Origin: Bacteroidota bacterium
GTDB taxonomy: Bacteria > Bacteroidota > Bacteroidia > Sphingobacteriales > Sphingobacteriaceae
Direction: 5' to 3'
DNA length: 7,569 bases
Assembly: GCA_025355225.1 (NCBI GenBank)
Contig: JANYAB010000369.1
Span: 1-7,569 of the forward strand
Below are positions 1-5,436 of the stretch, one piece after another. Every line of letters starts with the position of its first letter. Position 1 is the first letter of the stretch. The position numbers and the translations under genes were made by a program. Below the pieces are notes generated by a model. That model saw nothing but the letters and a program-made list of their open reading frames with translations. It had not been told where the DNA came from and made no database searches.

Positions 1-49
1 TGAAACAATGGGTGATGATGGATCAAAGGTGACAGCCGTGAAGCAATAG
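1..49 (+). other. Possible 3' end of an upstream gene
   Basis: Reading from base 2, an open frame runs to a TAG at 47-49 and would give the tail ETMGDDGSKVTAVKQ. Reading from base 3, a second frame stops at a TGA at 30-32 and would give KQWVMMDQR. Either could be the C-terminus of a gene that starts outside the window, and nothing here decides between them. From base 50 to 209 I see no gene, only the short tandem repeat at 51-78 and AT-rich sequence. A near-match to the Bacteroidota -7 box (GATATTTG, 182-189) lies 20 bases before the next gene but is too weak to call. Confidence 0.2.
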
Positions 50-50
50 A

Positions 51-78
51 CAGTTTGCGGTGGGCGGTTAGCAGTTAG
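51..78. repeat. Period-7 tandem repeat, four imperfect copies
   Basis: Four consecutive heptamers can be lined up: CAGTTTG, CGGTGGG, CGGTTAG and CAGTTAG, fitting a loose consensus CRGTTDG. They lie in the gap between the presumed upstream gene end and the membrane-protein gene at 210. Nothing in the copies looks like a gene, promoter or hairpin. I read this as a short intergenic tandem repeat of the heptameric kind found dispersed in some bacterial genomes. A second period-7 block with different letters lies at 4341-4368. Confidence 0.5.
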
Positions 79-209
79 CTTATGAGATTAGCGGAGTAAT
101 TATGTACCTAACAAAATGGATAGAATACTTTAAACATTAAACAATAGCAATTTTCAATAAACGTCCTATTCAGGAATAAGAGATATTTGTATAACCCATA
201 GTTTACAAA

Positions 210-581
210 ATGATGCGGAAGGTCCTGTCAGTTATTGCCGGATATGCCATATTTGCCGTCAGTTCGATTTTACTATTTATTGTAACATCGCATGATCCTC
301 ATCAGGATGCGCCAATGGTTTTCAAAATCGCAACCGCTATTTACGGTGTATTTTTTTCGATTGTATCAGGATCCGTTTTACAGTTGATCGCCATTCAAAA
401 GAAACTTATCTTAAATTTTATTTTAGCATTTGTCATTTTTCTACTGGCAACAATTTCGCTGGTAACATCTAAAGGGAGTCACTGGACGCAATTATTTGCA
501 ATGCTGATTTTCGCGCCATCATCTATTTTAGGTGGTTACTTAAAAAACCAATTAGTAAATAAAAATGAGGTCGCTAATTAG
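210..581 (+). CDS. Small four-helix membrane protein, unknown function
   Basis: The 123-residue product is almost entirely hydrophobic, with four likely membrane-spanning segments at about residues 5-26, 38-61, 66-86 and 92-111. They are joined by short polar loops (SHDPHQDAP at 27-35, a two-lysine turn at 64-65, SKGSHW at 87-92) and followed by a polar tail (KNQLVNKNEVAN). It therefore probably sits in the inner membrane. I recognise no catalytic motif or named family. The start could be either of two adjacent ATGs (210 or 213); neither has a clear ribosome-binding site. It is followed by 104 non-coding bases containing a promoter for the sigma-factor gene, so it is probably a separate transcription unit. 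The regular helix pattern and use of the full reading frame support a real gene. Confidence 0.7.
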   Translation: MMRKVLSVIAGYAIFAVSSILLFIVTSHDPHQDAPMVFKIATAIYGVFFSIVSGSVLQLIAIQKKLILNFILAFVIFLLATISLVTSKGSHWTQLFAMLIFAPSSILGGYLKNQLVNKNEVAN

Positions 582-634
582 AACTGCTTTTCATCACAAG
601 AGTAAAATCACATCGTCTATAAAAAAATTCAAAA

Positions 635-660
635 AAAGGTGATACTTACCTTTAAATTTG
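635..660 (+). promoter_or_regulatory. Bacteroidota-type -7 box with an adjoining inverted repeat
   Basis: TAAATTTG at 653-660 is an exact match to the Bacteroidota primary-sigma -7 consensus TAnnTTTG and lies 25 bases before the sigma-factor ATG. No convincing TTTG -33 element is present at the usual 19-21 base spacing. A 6-bp inverted repeat, AAAGGT (635-640) and ACCTTT (648-653), fills that spacer and touches the -7 box, so a repressor or a second sigma factor could act here. An AAGGA at 675-679, six bases before the ATG, is a usable ribosome-binding site, one of the few in this window. The -7 box is seen directly; the operator role is inference. Confidence 0.5.
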
Positions 661-685
661 CACATATCTATAAAAAGGATGATTT

Positions 686-1222
686 ATGTCCGGTATCAGC
701 AATATAGATCAGTTAGCAGCAAAGCGGGAAGAGCTTTTTACAGCATTGTATAAAAAGGCTTTCCCGGCAGTTGCAAAATATGTCAGCCGCATGGGCGGCT
801 CGTTTGACGAGGCGAAGGATGTTTTCCAGGATGCTTTGGTTGCCTATTATGAAAAGGTGATTGTGGCCAATACCACTCTTAATAATAATACCGCCTATCT
901 TGTGGGGATATCCAAAAATTTATGGTTGAAACGCTATCGTGAAGACCGCCAAAATATTCCGCTCGATAATATTGATCTCAGTATCGGCGAAGAAGAAGGT
1001 CTGTCTGAAAATCGCCTGATGCATTTCCTGGAAAAGGCCGGAAAAAAATGCATGGATTTGTTAACGGGGTTTTATTACGACCAACTGCCCCTAAATGAAA
1101 TTGCCACCTTATTTGGATTTTCAGGTGTCCGCTCGGCAACAGTTCAGAAATATAAATGCCTGGAAAAAGTACGCGAAACTATTAAAGAAAAAGCATTGAC
1201 CTATGATGACTTCATGGAATGA
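686..1222 (+). CDS. ECF-like sigma-70 family RNA polymerase sigma factor
   Basis: This 178-residue protein has the two-domain layout of small alternative sigma factors, which direct RNA polymerase core to a dedicated promoter set. Region 2 spans about residues 17-85. Its conserved core (DEAKDVFQDALVAYYEKV, 41-58) matches the acidic and aromatic pattern of the core-binding helix, followed by AYLVGISKNLWLKRYR (70-85). Region 4 spans about 112-166, with a helix-turn-helix around 133-160 (LPLNEIATLFGFSG, then RSATVQKYKCLEKVRE) for the -35 element. There is no region 1 or 3, as expected for an ECF-type factor. Its last 20 bases overlap the next gene, which resembles an anti-sigma factor, and clpP follows. 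The ATG at 686 is supported by AAGGA at 675-679. The family call is firm; which genes it controls cannot be seen. Confidence 0.88.
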   Translation: MSGISNIDQLAAKREELFTALYKKAFPAVAKYVSRMGGSFDEAKDVFQDALVAYYEKVIVANTTLNNNTAYLVGISKNLWLKRYREDRQNIPLDNIDLSIGEEEGLSENRLMHFLEKAGKKCMDLLTGFYYDQLPLNEIATLFGFSGVRSATVQKYKCLEKVRETIKEKALTYDDFME

Positions 1223-1475
1223 GACCGGGCAAATAGAATTGCACCTGTTGGGACAACACGGTACAGGCAATGCTTTGGTATTTGAAGCACACATGCTGCT
1301 TGACCCTGAATTGTGCGATAAGGTATTGTGGCAGAAAAAAACCTACGGAATTATACAATCTTATAGTCGCCGGCAATTGAAAAAAGAGATTGAGGCGGTA
1401 CATCAAAAATTGTTTACACAACCGGAGCATATAAGCTTCAGCCAAAAAATAAGGCGTTTGTTTACAAATAAGTAA
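1203..1475 (+). CDS. Small soluble protein, putative anti-sigma factor
   Basis: The gene starts inside the end of the sigma-factor gene (20-base overlap, tandem ATGs at 1203 and 1206), which points to translational coupling and similar dosage. The 90-residue product begins with a pattern I recognise from the cytosolic N-terminus of Bacteroidota anti-sigma factors: an acidic-aliphatic stretch ending in LLGQ (IELHLLGQ, 11-18), then LVFEAHMLLDPELCDKV (25-41) and WQKKTYGI (43-50). A charged helical stretch follows (RRQLKKEIEAVHQKLF, 56-71), with a basic tail (SQKIRRLFTNK). Unlike most anti-sigma factors it has no membrane segment and no His-x3-Cys-x2-Cys zinc motif, so it would be cytosolic. By position and resemblance it probably binds the neighbouring sigma factor, but this is inference. 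It could instead be an adaptor for the ClpP encoded 12 bases downstream. Confidence 0.7.
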   Translation: MMTSWNETGQIELHLLGQHGTGNALVFEAHMLLDPELCDKVLWQKKTYGIIQSYSRRQLKKEIEAVHQKLFTQPEHISFSQKIRRLFTNK

Positions 1476-1487
1476 AACCAAAATTTT

Positions 1488-2168
1488 ATGAATATCGATA
1501 AAAACGAGTTCCGCAAATACGCGGTAGGGCATCGCCATGTCCAAAGTTTACAGGTGGATAACTACATTTCAAGGGTAGAAAGCACAATTCCTTATGCCAT
1601 GACCCCATACATCACCGAAGAGCGCGAATTGCGTGTAGCACAAATGGATGTTTTTTCGAGGCTGATGATGGACCGCATTATATTTTTAGGTGCTGCGGTG
1701 GATGACAATATCGCCAATATTATACAGGCGCAGCTATTGTTCCTGCAATCGGCGGATCCCAAAAAGGATATCCAAATGTATATTAATTCTCCCGGAGGAT
1801 CAGTGTATGCCGGGTTTGGCATTTATGATACCATGCACCTGATCAGTCCGGATGTGGCAACGATATGCACGGGCATGGCGGCATCAATGGCCGCAGTTTT
1901 GCTGTGCTCGGGTGCCGCCGGTAAACGGGCAGCATTGAGTCATTCGCGGGTGATGATCCACCAGCCATTGGGCGGTGTGCAGGGCCCGGCATCTGATATC
2001 GAAATAACAGCCAGGGAAGTGTTGAAAGTAAAAAAGGAAATCTACGAGATCATCTCCAAACACAGTAAACAGGATTACCAGAAAGTGCATGATGTATCAG
2101 ACAGGGACTTCTGGATGATAGCCAGTGAAGCCAAGGAGTTTGGAATAATTGATGAGGTGCTGGTTTAG
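1488..2168 (+). CDS. clpP: ATP-dependent Clp protease proteolytic subunit
   Basis: ClpP is a cytosolic serine peptidase that forms a double-heptamer barrel and degrades proteins fed in by an AAA+ unfoldase such as ClpX. The full fold is present. The catalytic triad is Ser133 in GMAASMAA, His158 in MIHQPLGG and Asp207 in SDRDFWM, with the same 25- and 49-residue spacing as in E. coli ClpP. The oxyanion-loop motif NSPGGSVYAG lies at 100-109. At 226 residues it is slightly longer than usual because of an N-terminal extension of about 40 residues before MTPYITEERE; Bacteroidota ClpPs commonly carry such a leader (MN..K.EFRKYA). It sits 12 bases behind the anti-sigma-like gene and is not followed by clpX or preceded by tig, the usual housekeeping neighbours. 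It may therefore be a second, dedicated ClpP, although that cannot be proved from this window. Confidence 0.95.
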   Translation: MNIDKNEFRKYAVGHRHVQSLQVDNYISRVESTIPYAMTPYITEERELRVAQMDVFSRLMMDRIIFLGAAVDDNIANIIQAQLLFLQSADPKKDIQMYINSPGGSVYAGFGIYDTMHLISPDVATICTGMAASMAAVLLCSGAAGKRAALSHSRVMIHQPLGGVQGPASDIEITAREVLKVKKEIYEIISKHSKQDYQKVHDVSDRDFWMIASEAKEFGIIDEVLV

Positions 2169-2173
2169 GACAC

Positions 2174-2211
2174 GATTTATTGGATTTTTGGGATTAACGG
2201 GATACTATCGG
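2174..2211. repeat. Period-9 tandem repeat downstream of clpP
   Basis: Directly after the clpP stop codon come three consecutive nonamers, GATTTATTG (2174-2182), GATTTTTGG (2183-2191) and GATTAACGG (2192-2200). A degenerate fourth unit of 11 bases (GATACTATCGG, 2201-2211) follows. All begin with GAT and most end in GG. The block is G-rich on the plus strand and has no dyad symmetry, so it is not a normal terminator. It looks like a short dispersed intergenic repeat, which I believe is common in related genomes; that would need a genome search. Confidence 0.45.
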
Positions 2212-2225
2212 TCACCATTCTGTTT

Positions 2226-2242
2226 AAATTATTTAATAATTT
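2226..2242. promoter_or_regulatory. Perfect AT-only palindrome before the dioxygenase gene
   Basis: AAATTATT (2226-2233), a single T, then AATAATTT (2235-2242) form a perfect inverted repeat of eight bases per arm. It lies 68 bases before the dioxygenase ATG and 58 after the clpP stop. A one-base loop cannot fold as a hairpin with all pairs, so a protein-binding site (operator) is more plausible than a terminator. Arms made only of A and T also arise by chance in AT-rich gaps, so confidence is low. No clear -7 box was found for the dioxygenase gene. Confidence 0.3.
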
Positions 2243-2309
2243 GTGAATGAGAAAGACTTCTTTATTTTTATACAAAGAATTGCAATTTTCAACCTAAATA
2301 AATTCAGCC

Positions 2310-2963
2310 ATGAACAGAACGAAGTTCCTGTCGATCTTAGGATCCTCCTTTATTGGTTTACTGTTTGTTTCAGCAAAGAAAGATATTCTATTAACCGATT
2401 GCAATGACCCGGTAACCCCTCCGGTACCGGAAGGGCCATACTATAAAAATGAAAAGCTAAACCGGGTTGATATTACAGAACACAAGCAGGGCGTACCCAT
2501 AAAATATGTTTTTAGGGTTGAGGATGAACATTGCAAACCCATACCTGGCGCTATTGTAGACATTTGGCAATGCGATAAGGATGGGCACTATTCGGATTTT
2601 AAGGCGGAAAATACATTAGATCAAACATGGCTGAGAGGTTTTCAAAAAACCGACAAGGATGGGGTTTGTGAGTTCATAGCGATTTTCCCCGGTTGGTATA
2701 AAGGGCGTATCACCCATTTACATGCAAAAGTGCACATAGATGATAAAACAGTACTAACCACAAACTTATTCTTTCCAAAGGAATTTGAGAATAAAATATA
2801 TCAAAATCCCTTGTATTCAAAAGGGCCAAATCCAATTTCAATACTTGAAGACATTGAATTAAGAGTTGATAAGGACACCAAAAGACATGATACGTTGGTG
2901 ATGCAAATTTCCCACAATGAAAAAGGCGAGCCTATAGCTAAATACACTATTGCTGTTGTTTAA
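2310..2963 (+). CDS. Exported intradiol ring-cleavage dioxygenase family protein
   Basis: The family opens catechol-type aromatic rings between the two hydroxyls using non-heme Fe(III) and O2. The C-terminal dioxygenase domain is clear. VPEGPYY (39-45) and the beta-sandwich start (GVPIKYVFRVED, 61-72) come first, then GAIVDIWQCDKDGHYSD (80-96). The iron site follows, FPGWYKGRITHLHAKV (126-141), giving the expected ligands Tyr94, Tyr130, His136 and His138, with the conserved active-site Arg133. At 217 residues it is shorter than classical catechol 1,2-dioxygenases, lacking their helical N-terminal dimerisation domain. It instead starts with a hydrophobic segment (residues 6-21) like a Sec signal peptide, so it probably acts in the periplasm or at the cell surface. 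Cys31 is not in a convincing lipobox. The substrate is unknown and no catabolic genes are adjacent. The gene is monocistronic and converges on the efflux gene. Confidence 0.88.
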   Translation: MNRTKFLSILGSSFIGLLFVSAKKDILLTDCNDPVTPPVPEGPYYKNEKLNRVDITEHKQGVPIKYVFRVEDEHCKPIPGAIVDIWQCDKDGHYSDFKAENTLDQTWLRGFQKTDKDGVCEFIAIFPGWYKGRITHLHAKVHIDDKTVLTTNLFFPKEFENKIYQNPLYSKGPNPISILEDIELRVDKDTKRHDTLVMQISHNEKGEPIAKYTIAVV

Positions 2964-3043
2964 AGATGGGGCATTAACAGCAAATCATTTTTATTGATTT
3001 TTATATTATTTTAAGAAATATTATTAACTATAGATACCGTTCC

Positions 3044-3071
3044 GGGTGTTCCACTTCAAAGTGGAACGCCC
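3044..3071. terminator. Hairpin between convergent genes, possible bidirectional terminator
   Basis: GGGTGTTCCACT (3044-3055) pairs with AGTGGAACGCCC (3060-3071), giving a 12-bp stem with one G-U pair and a four-base TCAA loop. It lies between the dioxygenase stop (2963) and the stop of the minus-strand efflux gene (3105), exactly where a shared terminator would be expected. No clear T-run follows the stem on either strand, so it may not be a standard intrinsic terminator; it could also be a dispersed palindromic repeat. Closer to the dioxygenase, a weaker 6-bp AT-rich stem (AAATCA 2982-2987, TGATTT 2995-3000) is followed by T-rich sequence and may be the actual plus-strand terminator. Confidence 0.6.
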
Positions 3072-3104
3072 TGAAAAGTAGACACTCATAGCAAAGTTAA
3101 AGCT

Positions 3105-4334
3105 TTAGTGGCTTGCCCCAACTGTCGCTGTTGCGTCGACATCAACTTTATGCACAATATTCCTTCGTCCAATAAGGAGTACGCCTAACCCAATAGCCGA
3201 AGAAACCGCCATAATAGCCGCCATAGGTGTAGCTGATTTACTGCTGAATATGCTAACACAGAACGAAGCGGCAGCACCTAAACCGAGCTGCATTGTACCC
3301 AACAAGGCTGACGCTACCCCGGCGTTTTTGGCAAATGGCGCCATACTTAGCGCCGATGTATTGGGGTTAGTTAACCCCACACAGCACAGTACCAGGAAGA
3401 TCATAACGATAGTACCTATAAGGCTATACCAGCCGTTTAGCGCCCCTATCCAAAAAACAAAACCTATAACAACCTGCGCCGTTAACGCGGCCTTTACTAC
3501 CTGTTCGCTTTTAAAACGTTTAATCAGCCAGCTATTGAGCTGACTCGATCCTATGAATCCTACAGACAGTCCTGCGAATACCCAACCATATTCTTTCTTC
3601 GTCAAATCAAAAACATCCATGAATACCAGTGGAGAGCCTGCGACATAGGCAAACAAACCGCAGAAAGCGATGGAACCGGCGATGGCATAGGTATAAAACT
3701 GCGGTTCGCGGATCACCTGCAAAAAATTGTTGATTATGGGTCCGGGCTTTAAGGAATAGGATTCGTCGGGTTCATAACTTTCGGGCAGCGTAAAAATAAC
3801 GGCCAGCAGGATCAATGAAGCAATGCTGAGCAATACGATAAATACCGACTGCCAGCCGAAAGCCGCGGCAAGGTAACTGCCCGCTGTTGGTGCAATAAGC
3901 GGGGAGGCACCCAATACCAGGAACAACAGGGCAAATACCTTGGCGTTATCCTTTACCGGGAAAAGGTCGCGCACCATCGCGATAGATGCAACTCCGGCCG
4001 CACAACTCCCGATTGCCTGGAAGACGCGAATGGTAATCAGCATTTCCACAGTGCCAGACAAAAAGCACCCTACTGAAGCGATGATGTACAGGCCCAATCC
4101 AAAATATAACGGCCGTTTGCGGCCAAACCTGTCCATCAGCGGGCCATAGATCAATTGCCCGGTGGCCAGGCCGATAAAAAAGCTGGACAATGACAGATCG
4201 ACCCTTGCTGTCGTGGTGTTTAGCGACTTCGCAATATCCTGGAAAGCCGGTAAGTACATATCGATAGAAAAAGGGCTGAGTGCGGTAAGTGTGCCTAAAA
4301 TGAGGACAAGAAAGAAGTAGCGTTTTTTGGTCAT
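3105..4334 (-). CDS. Bcr/CflA-family MFS multidrug efflux transporter
   Basis: The 409-residue protein is an inner-membrane major facilitator with about 12 hydrophobic segments and the usual family length (about 400). It probably exports drugs or small metabolites in exchange for protons. Family marks are the TM1 motif SPFSIDMYLPAF (20-31), motif A between TM2 and TM3 (GQLIYGPLMDRFGRKRP, 59-75), the TM4 arginine (RVFQAIGS, 103-110) and motif C in TM5 (LGASPLIAPTAG, 141-152). The protein is complete, with a short polar tail ending GASH. It is the last gene of a minus-strand group, 60 bases after the SRPBCC gene. Its 5' leader holds a period-7 repeat and no recognisable ribosome-binding site. 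Family assignment is firm; the substrate (bicyclomycin, chloramphenicol, sulfonamides and cysteine are known for relatives) cannot be read from sequence. Confidence 0.92.
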   Translation of the reverse strand: MTKKRYFFLVLILGTLTALSPFSIDMYLPAFQDIAKSLNTTTARVDLSLSSFFIGLATGQLIYGPLMDRFGRKRPLYFGLGLYIIASVGCFLSGTVEMLITIRVFQAIGSCAAGVASIAMVRDLFPVKDNAKVFALLFLVLGASPLIAPTAGSYLAAAFGWQSVFIVLLSIASLILLAVIFTLPESYEPDESYSLKPGPIINNFLQVIREPQFYTYAIAGSIAFCGLFAYVAGSPLVFMDVFDLTKKEYGWVFAGLSVGFIGSSQLNSWLIKRFKSEQVVKAALTAQVVIGFVFWIGALNGWYSLIGTIVMIFLVLCCVGLTNPNTSALSMAPFAKNAGVASALLGTMQLGLGAAASFCVSIFSSKSATPMAAIMAVSSAIGLGVLLIGRRNIVHKVDVDATATVGASH

Positions 4335-4340
4335 GGGCCG

Positions 4341-4368
4341 TTAGTGGTTCATAGATAATGGTTCATAG
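4341..4368. repeat. Period-7 tandem repeat in the leader of the efflux gene
   Basis: Four heptamers read TTAGTGG, TTCATAG, ATAATGG and TTCATAG. Viewed differently, TGGTTCATAG occurs twice, at 4345-4354 and 4359-4368, in a 14-base period. The block lies 7 to 34 bases upstream of the minus-strand efflux ATG, so it would be within the ribosome-loading region of that mRNA. An inverted repeat (AGTGGTT 4343-4349 with AACCACT 4376-4382, 26-base loop) overlaps it and could fold in the transcript. A change in copy number would shift spacing in steps of seven bases. Confidence 0.5.
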
Positions 4369-4394
4369 TTACAAAAACCACTTGAGATATTCCG

Positions 4395-4856
4395 TCAGGA
4401 ATTTAATTTCTTGTATAATTCGCCCCATTTTGCCTCCTCCTTTTCTATCAACTGGTTATTGCCTGTTTCGCAAAGGGCTTTCAGCATTAAAAGATGACGT
4501 GCCCAATGGAAATTGCAAATGGTAAAAAACTCCGTCTGGCTTTCCCAGCGGCTATGTTTAAAATTAAGAATGCATACCCCTTGTTTCTCAATAATTTCAA
4601 AGCTAAGGTGAGTGCCTGTCCAAAGCCCGTTATCATTTATACATTCCCATTCCACGTATTCGTTTTGCCGCAAATCAACAATAAGCATTTTATCATGCAC
4701 GTGCCCACCCATCCTGAAGATATTCACAAATCCTAATTCAGGTTTTGCGGTACAATCTACTATCCACCATTTGGAAAGTCCTTCAGTGGTGGTTACGGCA
4801 TCATAAACTTTTTCTTTCCCGGCATTTATCCATACCTGGTGCGCAATTGTTTCCAT
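4395..4856 (-). CDS. SRPBCC (AHSA1-like) ligand-binding domain protein
   Basis: The 153-residue product is a single START/Bet v1-like helix-grip domain, a fold with a hydrophobic pocket for small ligands. It is soluble, with no signal peptide. The N-terminal signature is typical of the AHSA1-like subgroup: a beta strand (ETIAHQVWINAGKEKVYDAV, 2-21) and then TTEGLSKWWIVDC (23-35). The central strands (KMLIVDLRQNEYVEWEC, 56-72, and THLSFEIIE, 82-90) follow, then the long C-terminal helix (NFHWARHLLMLKALCETG, 115-132). Length is normal for the family. The biochemical role of most such proteins is unknown. It starts 15 bases after the VOC gene stop and 60 bases before the efflux gene, so the three are probably co-transcribed. 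SRPBCC and VOC proteins are often neighbours in Bacteroidota genomes. Confidence 0.85.
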   Translation of the reverse strand: METIAHQVWINAGKEKVYDAVTTTEGLSKWWIVDCTAKPELGFVNIFRMGGHVHDKMLIVDLRQNEYVEWECINDNGLWTGTHLSFEIIEKQGVCILNFKHSRWESQTEFFTICNFHWARHLLMLKALCETGNNQLIEKEEAKWGELYKKLNS

Positions 4857-4871
4857 ATCTAAAAAATTAAA

Positions 4872-5270
4872 TCAGTCACAAATCAGCATCCAGCGGATAC
4901 CGAAAGAATCTAACACTTCTCCATAATGCGATCCCCAAAATTGTTTTTCCAATGGCATCCTGATATTACCGTTTTCGGCCAGTTTGTTGAAAATCGCAGT
5001 CGTTTCTTCCAGGTTAGCCAAGTTAATACTCAATGCAATTCCATTACCATAATCAACTTTGCTGCCAGGCATATAATCCGAAAGCATAATGACATTTTCT
5101 CCAAAAGTTAGATGGGTATGCATAATTTTATTCTTGTAGTCATCCGCAACCGGAAAGGCAGGGTGATCATAACGATTGATTTGTCCAATTACCCCATTGA
5201 AAATTTCCGCGTAGATATTCAGCGCTTCCTCACAGTTACCCTAGAAGTGCAAATAAGGGATTAATTTCAT
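4872..5270 (-). pseudogene. VOC (PhnB/glyoxalase-like) gene with in-frame TAG at codon 10
   Basis: From the ATG at 5270 the reading frame gives MKLIPYLHF, then TAG (5243-5241), then continues in the same frame with GNCEEALNIYAEIFNG and on to a TGA at 4872. Ignoring the TAG, this is a normal PhnB-like vicinal-oxygen-chelate protein of about 132 residues: MKLIPYL.F.GNCEEAL.(F)Y at the start, HTHLTFGENVIMLSD (51-65) in the middle and FWGSHYGEVLDSFGIRWM near the end. There is no frameshift and the rest looks undecayed. One base change from a sense codon (for example CAG, AAG or GAG) would explain it, so it is a recent nonsense mutation, a sequencing error or a readthrough site. The only later ATG that leaves a sizeable product is at 5123 (83 residues), which loses the first beta-alpha-beta unit and probably the fold. 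Family members bind small ligands; the exact substrate is unknown. Confidence 0.8.
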
Positions 5271-5436
5271 AACGGTAATTTTTAGACTAATGTAAAAAGA
5301 TATTTTGAGCTTGCCTTTATTTTACTTTTCAAAAAAAAGGAAAAAACGTCTATTTTTAAATCTCAAAAATTCCAAACCCAAATATTGTTATTACTTTAGT
5401 CCTGACCAACCAAACTGAATAACCAATCATTATTAA
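5271..5436. promoter_or_regulatory. Divergent intergenic region, weak candidate promoters
   Basis: This 166-base gap separates the minus-strand VOC/SRPBCC/efflux group from the plus-strand permease and should contain promoters for both. Candidate -7 boxes, each one mismatch from TAnnTTTG, are TACTTTAG on the plus strand (5392-5399, 38 bases before the permease ATG) and TACATTAG on the minus strand (5294-5287, 17 bases before the VOC ATG). Neither has a clear TTTG -33 partner. The gap is AT-rich with an A-run (5321-5328), and neither gene has a Shine-Dalgarno sequence. Confidence 0.3.

Noticed and set aside
51..78. CRISPR array
   Set aside because: The units are only 7 bases and adjoin without spacers; no longer regularly spaced repeats or cas genes are present anywhere in the window.
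1212..1544. 110-codon minus-strand open frame opposite the anti-sigma-like gene
   Set aside because: It lies antisense across the 90-aa gene and the start of clpP, both with recognisable protein patterns, and its own product matches no family I know.
3250..3543. 97-codon plus-strand open frame inside the efflux gene
   Set aside because: It is the complement of a well-defined MFS transporter and shows no protein-like domain pattern.
4345..4368. Target-site duplication or insertion-element scar from the TGGTTCATAG repeat
   Set aside because: Only four bases separate the copies and both fit a period-7 tandem pattern, so no insertion is needed to explain them.
4494..4806. Plus-strand open frames opposite the SRPBCC gene
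   Set aside because: They overlap each other in different frames and are antisense to a complete SRPBCC protein.
4872..5123. An 83-residue VOC gene starting at the internal ATG 5123
   Set aside because: The same frame upstream to 5270 encodes the expected family N-terminus apart from one TAG, so the short version is a remnant rather than the native gene.
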